Shown in pieces: positions 49,001-61,000 of a stretch of 64,000 nucleotides of DNA (position 1 is the stretch's first letter; every line of letters starts with the position of its first letter). The notes under the pieces were generated by a model. It worked only from the letters and a program-made list of their open reading frames with translations, ran no database searches and had not been told where the DNA came from. The stretch lies in assembly GCF_963678635.1 (NCBI RefSeq), contig NC_087071.1:20209613-20273612 (forward strand), written 5' to 3'. This DNA is from Symsagittifera roscoffensis. Its lineage: Eukaryota; Xenacoelomorpha; Acoela; Convolutidae. The position numbers and the translations under genes are program-made.

Positions 49001-52000
49001 TTTCAATATCTTGAAACAAATCAAAATCTTTCGGATGATTTTTATTTTTTTTGTGGATTTTTGGGGTCAAAAAAAATTATCTTGCCTGAAATGTTTCACC
49101 ATTTTTCTGAATCCTATATCAATTAAACTGTCTGCTGAAAATGAGGGCGCCAGTTTTTTAAACGCTGTCAATTTGTTTGCTCAACAAGCAAAATCTTTCC
49201 GATAGCTTCCGGTCGCCTGATAATTTCCTGGCTTTTCTGAAATGCAATGGGAAATAAGTTATTTTGATCGAAACAAACTGTTTGATGTCATAAGTTTGAG
49301 GCAATTAATCCAACTTGTTTCCCGTTGATGTTCAGAAACTCTAAGGCACTATCCAGCGAACGAATGATACTTTTGGTGTCCCCTCTGGTTCAATGTTTTC
49401 TTGTAATTGTATTGCATTTGTATAAGGTGCGCTTAGATTGGATCTGAGAAATAAATTCTTTCTTTCTTTCTTTCTTTCTTTCTTTCATTCTCTTTCTTTC
49501 TTTTTTTCTTTCTTTTTTTCTTTCTTTTTTTCTTTCTTTCTTTCTTAATTCTGTTTCTTTCTTTTTTTCTTTCTTTCTTTCTTTTATTTTTTTTTGATAA
49601 TCAGCTATGTAAAAAGTATCTTTTTGGAAAATGTTTGTTGTAAATTAAGTAAATTAAAGCAATCAATTTTGTATTTGAGCAGCTTTTTTTTGGAAAATAA
49701 CACACAAACAAAGTTTCGTATTGTTTCAAACGTAATTTTTTGACTTCCTTGCAGTTGTTAAAAATTACAAGTTGATTCGGTTTTGCCTTGTTTAATAAAA
49801 AATAATTCATTAAAACCAGATTTTTTGGAAATAAAATTATTGTCGAACTATTTAGCTTTCTTTTTTCTTTTTTTGAAACTTTTAAAGTTTGTTTCAAACT
49901 TTGATGTATTTTAGCATTACTAACCCCGCTCAGAAATTTCTGTTGTAAACTTTGCACAGTATCCGCCTACTCTTGTTTGATCAGAATAATGTTGGGTTGT
50001 AGAGTGGCGAAGATAGTGGCCCCGAAGAAGGAGAGTCTGAAGGAGGCGGAGGCTGAACTGGCGGTGGCCATGGAGGCCCTGGAGAAGAAGAGAAGTGACT
50101 TGAGGGAGGTGCAGGAGAAGCTGCAGAGACTGCAGTCCAAACTGGAGGAGAACAAACAGAAGAAGATCGACCTTGAAAACCAGGTCCACTTCAAACTATA
50201 ACAGCAGCATACTTACACCAGTGAATTTAGGAAGGGGGGGATCGCCTCCTTTTAGGGATTCAACCCCCTGCCGACCCAAAGGGTCCTCTTTGTACTATTT
50301 TGAGACATCCATTTTCGGCTAACTCTAAAATTTTTCTAAAGACGAACTCGACGCCAACTTATATTAATTTTAAGGTGGGAGCGCGCGCCGAAAAAACGCG
50401 ATTTCTTGGTCAAAATGTTCCAAAAAGTGCCTAAAAACGCTTGTTTTGACTTTTTCAAAATTTCGCCTGCGGCGCAGAAAATTGGGTCAAAATAGGGTCT
50501 TGATAATGATTTCGTAGAGCTCAGAAAACTAAATTAGTCGACCTAAAAAAAATTTCGACAAATTTTTTTTGAAAGTCCGCCTCCCTCCTCGAGATAAACG
50601 GCCCCTGAATACTTATACACCAAAAATGTAAAATTGTGAAAACCAGTTATGAGTTTAAAAGGAGCAGAAGAAGATCAATCTTGCAAATTATATGGACTGA
50701 CATTAAAAGGAAAAAGTTTAGAAACCAGCAGAATGAAACTTGAATATCCAGCATTTATTTAAAACGAGTAACGGTCACTTTTTTGATTGCATTTTTTCCC
50801 ATATCATTTATTTTGATTTTTAAACCAACAGTAAAATTTTTATGTTTCTCAGTTTTTAATTTCTCAAAACGTAAATCAAAAGAGCTGGGACTTCAGTAAT
50901 TTTTTTGTTTCTCACAGTTAATTTTTTTTAAAACAAATGTATTTTTTTCTGCGTTACAAAAACTTTTCTGCGTTACAAACAAAAATAAAGACAACTGTAT
51001 TGACTACTGAAAAAATACAACTTGCCATTGTATTAAAGTAATTAAGTTATCCAAACAAAATATTAACTGAACCCAAACTATATTATCAACTTAGAGATCA
51101 TTATTAACTTAAGAAGCAATCTAACCAATAATAGGTAATTTGTTTATCTGCAGGTGGATTTGTGTGAGAAGAAGCTAGAGAGAGCAGAGCAGTTGTTGGG
51201 GGGACTGGGAGGGGAGAAGGCGAGGTGGATCTCCCAGGCGGCCCAGCTGGGAGAGAGATATGTGGCCCTGATTGGGGATGTCCTCGTGTCCAGTGGCATC
51301 GTGGCCTACTTGGGTGCATTCACCAGACCATTCAGAAATGTACAGTTTTTGTTTTATTTTACAATTTATTGTGTTCATAAACAATTAGGTTTCTTGTCTA
51401 CGATGGAGATGACCAACATAACTCTGATCCAAAACTTTTACGAGCAAAATTTTGCACATCGAAAAATGAAACCGAAATTTTAATTCCGAAATTGGATCTA
51501 TTTTAATTACAAAGTTGAAAAATGGCGCCGAAATAAAACGAGATGTTCTTTTCCTTGAACTTAAATTCATTTAGGTGGTATCTGAAAATTTGTGAAAAGA
51601 CATTTTACTTCATTTACATTTCAATATTTGTGGTAAATTTGTCTTTGGATGTCCTTAAGTAATTTATTTTTTATCTTGGAAAAACTTAAAAATTATTTTT
51701 GTTCTGTTTTTTTTTGGTTTTATGAGGAAAACAGTATGCAAAATGTACCAAGAATACTATCTCTATCAGTTTGCTAGGCGTTTGTTGATGTTTTCTCATC
51801 ACACCACAAAGAAAAAACAATACAAAGAGAAAAAAGGAACTGCTGTCGGAACTGTGTGTGCTACTTGCCCAGAAACCGGTTGTCAATGTTTATATACGCT
51901 TTATTTTTTAATTAACTGGCTTATCCAGACTTTAAGGAGGCTTTTAAAAAAAATTCACAATTCTTTCATAAAATTCTATTTTACAAGATATTTTTCCAGC

Positions 52001-55000
52001 TTGATAGCAAGTTCGCAGCTTGATAGCAAGTTCTATAATTCCGAATTTAACTAAAGAAAGAAAGATAAAGAAATAAAGAAATAAACGAAGAAAAAAAATT
52101 TATCTCTTGAAAAAATTTGAATCGAATTATACATAATGCATCAAAATCTGGAGAAGACTGAAGCCTCGTCTCTGTTTGCAGGAGCAGATCTCTATCTGGT
52201 CTCAGCAGTGTAAGGACACCAGGATCCCCTGCTCGGACCAGATCAGCCTCACTGCAACTCTGGGGGATCCGGTGCAGATCAGGAACTGGAACATCTACGG
52301 ACTGCCCACCGACAACTTCTCCATAGACAACGGCGAGTTTTGTCTTGTTATCATTAGTTCTGGTTTTTATCCGAGAAAATTAGATTTATTTTCGGGATGG
52401 CTAACGAGTAACTTTCTTGTCAACAATGGATAATTTTTTTTCATTAGAGTTTCAGTAATTATTGACCCGGGTTGACCAAAAATGCTTGTCTTACAATTTT
52501 CAATTACGAAAAAAATGCGTATCATACAGTTTTGTACAATTCCATAGATACAGAAAAAGTTTTTTTTTCACATATGGAAAATGTAGGACAAGCATTTTTT
52601 CATAAAACAAAGTTTGATTTTTGCTAGACATTTGTTTCTCAAATTTTTTGGGATGTGTTCGTGACCGAACACAAACTACTAAACCCATGGTTTACTCCAA
52701 ACTAGAGTCACCAAAGGGTTGATCGTCTGGCATTTACAATGCATTGGAAACGACCTGTAGTAAAAATGACCGAACACAAGTTACTAAACCCATGGTTTAC
52801 TCCAAACTAGAGTCACCAAAGGGTTGATCGTCTGGCATTTACAATGCATTTGAAACGACCTGTAGTAAAAATGACCGAACACAAGTTACTAAACCCATGG
52901 TTTACTCCAAACTAGAGTCACCAAAGGGTTGATCGTCTGGCATTTACAATGCATTTGAAACGGCCTGTAATATTTTCAGAAATCATATAATGAAAGCATC
53001 AAACTTTTAATTTTTGGCAAGAACTTTGAAAGATGGTTATTTTTAAAATTAGAATTTTCAAATTATCAGACATTAATCAAGGCATATATAAACATGCCAT
53101 ACAAAAGAAATAAGTTTTTGAGAAATGAGTTTTTAGCCAGTTTGAAAAATGTATCCAGAGAAACGGAAAAAAATCCAAATTTTGTGTATCCAGAACTACG
53201 TTATTTAGAAAAAAAAATTTCATGCAAAAATTTTTTTGGAAAGTGTTTTTTCAGTGAAAAACTCGATTTGCGGTTGAAAAAAAAACAAAAAAAAATTGGG
53301 CAATTTCAATTTTACTTTTAAAAATTTTTATTGTCGCCATCAAAAAAATTCTAGTCATACAGTTTTCATATATGGAAATTGCATGATAACCATTTTTTCC
53401 AAAAAAAGAAACATCGTTTTTGTTATCACCAGACTGTTTTATTTGGTTCAAATAGCCGCAGAAAATAGTTCAAATGTTTTTTCAATAATTTTTTGAAATT
53501 GTATGAAAATTGTATGATTAGCATTTTTCCATACATATGATGTATGAAATTATATGATAAACATTGGGGGTCAACCCGGGGAATCTACTTTCCGAACCTT
53601 TTAAAATTAGTTGGGCAAGACCAACAAAGAGTTTTCCCGTCAAATACGGCTAGTTTAGTACAAATACTTTACGTGGTTTATTTTAACCAGGGAGAACTGA
53701 TTAAATTAAAAAGTATTATCATTTCGAGGCCAAGCTGTGTAATTCTTGAGTTGTAAACGGATTACGCAACAGGCCAAAATCAGATTTGTCGCGGAATCTG
53801 CAACAATTGATCTCTTTGCTGTTTTGGATTCCACAGACAAATAGCTAAATTTTGTACCGCTCAAAGTCGCGCCAAAAATTGGCTAATTATCGGAATCTAC
53901 ATCAGTATTTGTGGAATCCGGAACAGTTAGTCAAATCCACAAGTAAAACAAAATTAAAGGTTTAGTTAAATTGAACTGTTGCGGAATCAGCAACTGTAAG
54001 CGGATTTCGCATATCTAAAGCAGAATTTTTTAATTGTAGGCGGAATCCACATTTTGTTTGCGGATTCTAGTAACATATAATTACATATATAGTTATTTCT
54101 TGAAATTACAATTTCAATTTAAAATGCTTGTAGGTCATCAGCAAGACTGTCCAAATGTTCAACCACATTTGCGGCTAACAGTTTAAGCTCACCAATTAAA
54201 TCTCAAAAACTGAAAAAATTAACACCTTCACAATCGCAAATACTGAAAGAATTAACAATTTTTAGATATCAAAATATGAAAGATTGAACATTTTTCCGAT
54301 TTCAAATACTGAAAAAATGAACACTATTCCGATATCAAATACTAAAACCATGAACACTTTTCCAATCTCAAATTGTTTCATAGGTTATAATATTGAAGAA
54401 ATATAAAAATTCATCTCAGCCAAACACTAAAGGAGTACATCTACAATTTTTGTTGAAAAATGATTTAGGATTTGTTTTTGGATTCACTAACAAAAGTTAA
54501 ATCCTTCCTTTTAAATTCAGACTTTGCTAGATTTTTATTCTAACTATAGCTCTTAATTGTTTACGCAACGGAAAGTTCAGTTCAGTATAACAAACAACTC
54601 AACGATCCAATTTTGTTTGTGGAATCCACTTACATTTTGTCGAATCCGTTCAGCTTAAAGTTGCGGAATCCAAAAAAACTAGCTAGATTCGCTTGTTGTG
54701 GAATCCGCGACAAAACGAATATGCCAACAGTGTACAATACAGGTATTTGGATGCGGAACCCATGCAAATGTTGTAATAGAAATGCACTTACACTTTGCAA
54801 CATGTTTAACAAGTATGGAACATACAGATACCTAATTGTGCGTCTATCCAAAAACAAATCAGCTTCATAATGATTAAACGTAATTAAAGGAAAAGATTTA
54901 ACTTATTTTAAACGTGGGCCGTTTCTTAAAACAAAATAGTTCAAACTCAAATTTGATTTTTTTTTGCGATTTGACTTTAGATTTATTTTTCGATAAGGAC

Positions 55001-58000
55001 AAAACAAATTGCACAAAAAAATAGGTTGTGACTTGAAAATAGGCTTCTTTGGTTTTTCTCTTTTTTTAGTTTTTCCCAGAACTGCCAGTCTAAAATTTAA
55101 AAAAAACAACATTTTTTTTGTCCCGTTTTTTGTGTCCATTGTCGTAAAAGGTTTTAAATTTCGCATGTTGAAAAAATTTCAGAAAAATCAATTGAATATT
55201 TTTCCGATTTCCAAGAGTCCGCTGACACTTCTAAAGTGTGTCTTTTTGCTGTGTTTGTTAAATTGAAAAGTTGCCTAAATTGGAGTAGTTTTTGAGCCGA
55301 CTTAAACCGCCGCTTACGCGTCAAAAGTACGAAATAGCTCTTACGATTTTGATAAACAGCTGAACCAATTTACACTTTTTAGCCAAGAAATCCAACAATT
55401 TCAGATGATTCGAAAGGTATTGTTCAAAAAGGTGATTTAAAAAACACCGTAACTTTTATAAGTCGGAACATTATTTTCGTTTTGTCTAGATAGCAAAAGT
55501 CCAGCCGCCCTTCTAAAGAACTTATAATGTTTCAGCTGATTCTTAAACTAGCTTAACGGAGTAATGGCTATGGAACGCTCTGAAAAATCTTTTCTCAGAT
55601 GTAAGATTTTAAAAATTTTGGCGCTCGAGGCCAGTTATACATTCGCTTAGCAGCCTGTCTTTCGCGTGCGTATAATGAAAACAATCGTGTTTTACGTCAA
55701 AGCTTTTGTTATAATACTCATAGAGTGAGACAAAATGAATTTATCTGGGGCAATGAACAGCACATTGACCAATTCACAGTATACTAACCGGGTCGAGGTC
55801 CGCGACTTAAAAAACGTTTTGTAAGTCGCACCACAAACCGTTTTCAGACTGGATTTTGCAGTCGCGCCGCGCCGCTTAAGCCTTTTCTTAAGTCGCGCCA
55901 CGCCGCTTAAGTCTTATATTAAGTCGCGCCGCGTCGCTTAAATCTTTTCGTAAGTCGCGCCGCGCCGCTTAAGTCTTTTCTTAAGTCGCGCCGCGCCGCT
56001 TAAGTCTTTTATTAAGTCGCGCCGCCCCGCGCCCATTAAGTCTTTTCTTAAGTCGCGCCGCGCCAATTAAGTCTTCTCTTAAAACGCGCCGCGCCGCTGA
56101 AGTCTTTTCTTAAGTCGCGCCGCGCCGCGCCCATTAAATTTTTTCTTAAGTTGCGCCGCGCCGCTTAAGTCTTCTCTTAAAACGCGCCGCGCCGCTGAAA
56201 TTTTTTCTTAGGTCGCGCCGCGCCGCTCAAGTCTTTTCTTAAGTCGCGTCGCGCCGCTTAAGTCTTTTTTTAAGTCGCGTCGCGCCGCGCCGCTTAAGCC
56301 TTTTCTTAAGTCGCGCCGCGCCGCTGAAGTATTTTCTAAAGTCGCGCCGCGCCGCTAAAGTCTTTTCTTAAGTCGCGCTGCGCCGCTTAAGTCTTTTTTG
56401 AGTCGCGCCGCGCCGCTTAAATTTTTTCTTAAGTCGCGTCGCGCCGCTTAAGTTTTTTTTAAGTCGCGTCGCGCCGCGCCGCTTAAGCCTTTTCTTAAGT
56501 CGCGCCGCTTTAGCATTTTCTTAAGTCGCGCCGCGCCGCTGAAGTATTTTCTAAAGTCGCGCCGCGCCGCTAAAGTCTTTTCTTAAGTCGCGCTGCGCCG
56601 CTTAAGTCTTTTTTGAGTCGCGCCGCGCCGCTTAAATTTTTTCTTAAGTCGCGCAGTGCCGCTTAAGTCTTTTTTATAAGAATTTTATAAGATGATAATT
56701 ATGAGATTAAAAAATATTCTTTTTTGCTTTTGAGAGCAAATTACAGCTTTATTCCTCTGAGCAAAAATCAGCTTCTTCCATCCCGGGTAGACCAAAACTT
56801 CTTATGATACAATTTCCATATATGCAAAACAGCTTACCATGCAATTCCATAATACATGAATTCCAAAGTTGAATGGATTCTTTATGACATGCATTTATCC
56901 TCAGTAGCGGATTTAGGGGGGGGGGGCGGTGGGGGACGCATTTTCTTCCGACCTAGAGGTTTCCCCCTTTTTACTATTTTGAGATATCCATTTTTGGCTG
57001 ACTGACCTTAAAAACTTTCTAAAGGCTCCTTCGGCATCAATCTATACATATTTGAGGGGGGAGCGTGCGCCGAAAAAACGCGATTTTTTGCTTGAAATTT
57101 TCAAAACAAAACCTAAAAACGCCTTTTTTGGTCTTTTTTCAAAAAATCAATTTGGTCGAACTAAAAAAGGTTTCAAAATTTTTTGATAAAAATCCACCCC
57201 CCTCGAGAAATTCCTAGATCCGCGCCTGTTTATCCTTATAATAAAGTTTTCTGACTACCATTTTCCATAAAACAAAACGTTTTTTTTAATCTAATTTCCA
57301 AAAAATTTTGGATTTTGATCGTAACCGAACACAAGTGAAAAACCTTTTGTTCACTCAAAGCTAGAGTCATGAAAAGTTAGAAGGTTTTGCATTTACAAGG
57401 TATAGGAAATTACCTTAATTGTCTGATAATTGTCTTAAACTATAGGCATTAATCAAGGCATACAAAAAAAGGCCAGACAAAAATTAGATGGTTTGAGATT
57501 TTTTCGAAAAAGTTATCCAGCGAAAAGGAAAAAATTCATGTATGCAGGACCTTCAAAAAAAAACCTTTCATACTATTGCCTTACATGGGAATTGCATGAT
57601 AATCAGTTTTAAAAAAAATGTACAAAATTAGTTGTTATCAAATTTTTTGCAGTTCATGGAATTGTATGACAAATGGAATTGTATGTTTTGGAATTGTATG
57701 ACAAACATTTTTAATGTATGGAACTGTATGATAAGCATTTCCGTTGAAAAAATATAAATCTTTGCCTCAAAAATACAACTATTACAGCACTTTTTTGTCT
57801 TCTTCAACAAACAGAAAGAGAAGCGGGATATCTATCGAACACATAGTAAACAAGGATAGTCGGTTGCTGTGCAAGTCGAACAGAATATTCCGACTTTCCA
57901 TATTTTCTTTTCAAAATAATGTTTTTTAGCGATAAAGGGTTCTGAAGAAAGTTTATAGGTTAGGCATAATCAACAGTCATAGAAGAATAGAAAAGTTGGG

Positions 58001-61000
58001 CAACGGTTTTTGTCGAAAAAAGACAAGAAAAACAAAAACTTTCAAAAAAAAGTTTCTCAATTTTTTTCAGTTTTTTGCGGAAAATTTTTTTCTGCAGAAT
58101 AATTTTATTTGGAGCTAAAACTAAGTTTTCATGTCTTATCCTTCTAAAACAAGCCTGCTCTCTTTCTGTTTTCACTCAATGTTAGACTAAAACTCAAAAA
58201 TTTCAAATGGGTTTATCCCAGATATGGGAATTTCGTTCAAATCACGAGTGAAAGGACTTTGATATGATATTTCACTTAACCCAGTCATATCATTCCACAG
58301 TATAAAATTAAATTGAGGAAAATTATCGTTTTTCCATTAAAAGGATTTGTGTGACTAGAATTTTTTTCCATCAATGAAAATGCGTGCTATTCCATAGATG
58401 AAAATATTTCTCTAGTGCGTCGTTTTTCATTTTTGTTTTGCTTTTTTTTGAACATGGCTATAAAGATTTACTTCAAAAAACTCAATGGTTGAATCGTGGC
58501 CTGCTTTTGACCAAATTTTAACCAATAAATCATAAACTTAAAAATGAAAAATGCAAAACTTGAAGCCTTCTAAGTTTTGTGCAAAGTAATGAGCTCAAAA
58601 TTGTTTGTTCTTTGCATTATAGCAATTATGTAACTATAGGGGTACAATAACTTATTTGTTCAAAATGTTTTCTTTGTACGCCCCTAAAAGATTTGTTGAA
58701 ATGATTTTTCGCACGCCCATAAATTACTTGTTCAAAATGTTTGGGCGTGAAATAAATAATTTGCTCAAAGTTAGGATAGTCCAAACTGGAAAAAAATAAC
58801 TTTCTTTGATAACGTCCTCTGTCATTGAATTATAAAATTGTTTTCCTGTTCAATCGAACCTTGATCATGTTACATCAATTTTGCTTATGTTTTCTAACCA
58901 CTTTCATGTTTGCTTATACCTGTACCGATCAATAAAGTTCTATTGGCAGATTATTTTGATCTGATTTTCCTCATCTTTCTTTCATTCGAGTAGTTGGCGT
59001 CTTAACTTTCATTTCAAATTCCAATTGTATCTTCGAAATATGACTGAAGAAACCGGCAGAAAAGTTTTGCTACCAGTTGACTTAAGTGACAATGCCATGC
59101 GTGCAGTCCAGTGGTACTTCAAGTACGGCAAGCTGCCAAATGATGACGTAATATTATTCCACAGTGTGGATACTTCAACTATAATTCCGGGTACTGATTT
59201 CACGTGGGCGGAGCCTCTGCCGGTGGAAGCGGTGGAAACTAATCTAAAAAATAAGGAAAAGGAAGCGAAGGAATTGAAGATAAAGTGTGAAAATGTGCTG
59301 AAAGAAGCAGCAGTAAAAGGAGAGTACGTCGACGCAATTGCCAATCATGCAGGTCAGTATTTCTAGGGAGAATCCACCATGCGTGATGGACCGAATGCGC
59401 GAAAACTTCGTGAGCCAATCAGAGCTCAGTGTTTGAAAATTCGAAAAAAGCAATAAATTGGGTCTTTTTTTGGACATTTCAAAAGAGGTTGATTGGTTGA
59501 GAATTTTCTACATTCAGTCTTTTGCACATAAAATAGCCCCCAGTTATTCTTGGTAATTAAAAAAAAATCCTTTTGTGAATATTCATTCTGCGAAAAAAAT
59601 TGTCTTCTATTAACAGAAGACAAAAACACATAATTTTGGAATAGGCAAGGAATATTGTTTGTTTAAAAACACTTTCGAATAATATACTACTTTGTTTTTT
59701 TTTTGTTATTTTTTTGGTATCAATTTATCCATCTACATTTTTGAAGATAACTGATTTGAAAGTTGAGGCATTTGACATCGTGTTTTAAAGGTCAACATTG
59801 AATCGTTTAAATCAGCAACGAAGTTGACAGCAAATGAAAAAATTTTGTGATCGTAAAGTAACTACTTTTAATAGATATTAGTGAGAGTCTAATGGACCAA
59901 TTGAACCAACTGCCAGAATACTATTGTAAAAAGTAGTGTTTGATTTAGGTGAAGCGATAGTAGAATATTGTACGAAACATAAAGTGGACTACATAATCAT
60001 GGGCAACAGAGGCATGGGGGCCATAAGAAGGACATTCATGGGCAGCGTCAGCGACTATGTCCTCCACCATGCCCGTATTCCAATCACTATCATACCCCCT
60101 CCGCTTCAGTGACCCAATACAAGCGAACCCTGATCATGGCTAATATATTCACATAGATTTGGATTGGAGATGAACTCCAAATGTTAACTGCATTGAATTG
60201 TTTCGAAATTATATTTAACCTAGCTGTTTTCTTAGAGAAAACTCAAATCTCATGTTTCAGTTAAAGTGTCAATGAAAGAAGTTAAGAGACTTATATTTGA
60301 TATTTTAAAATGTAATTTCTCAAAATTTTTGAGTTATGTTCGTAACCGAACACAAGTCGCAAAAACCTTGGTTACTCAAAAGTAGAGTCACCGAAGGTTT
60401 GACCGTATCACAATTACAATGCATCAAAAACGGCCTGAATTTTCTTAGTTTTGTCTTAAACAAATGAAATAATGAAAGTGTTAAGTTTCTAAATTTTAGC
60501 AAAATGTTTCTTAGATAATTTATTTTAAAATTTGTATTTTTAATGAATCATGCATTGATCAAGGCATACAAAAAGGTGTCATACAAAATATAAAAGCGTT
60601 TTGAGCATTTTGAAAAAACTTATCCTGAAAAATGGGAAAAAAATTGAATTATTTGTATCCAGAACGACGTTATGCACACAAAAACGTGTTTTTTGCATGC
60701 AAATTTTTTAAATTTTTTGTTTGAGTACAAAATTTGTTTTGCCAAACTTGGGTCAACTTTGAAAAATTTTGGCTGTCGCTATCGAAAACATTGTTAGTCA
60801 TAGAAAATCCATATATGGAAATTATTTGATTAGCACTTTTTATTGACTAAATGTTTTTCTTTTTATTTATAATACACCGATTTTTAAGCCAAAAACAAAA
60901 GAAAATTATTTTAAAAGTCGATGAACTCTTGTTAGCAAAATCTATGAACTTTGTATGATTAGTATTTTTATAGACGTAGTTTATGGAAATGTTTGGTCAG

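Larger units (their letters stand above)
47491..50002 (+). other. Dynein intron 4
   Basis: Holds a C run at about 47538, the 57-bp minisatellite and the TTTC microsatellite. The remaining 47550-48390 and 49590-50000 are AT-rich without features. Confidence 0.75.

Noticed and set aside
48329-49126. Repeat protein encoded by the 57-bp minisatellite
   Set aside because: Some units are 56 bp and break the frame; equally open on the reverse strand; located within a dynein intron.
52337-52342. GT donor (GTTTTG) for dynein intron 7
   Set aside because: It would place exon 8 in a frame that loses the conserved RWPLMIDPQ sequence; the GC donor four bases earlier keeps it.
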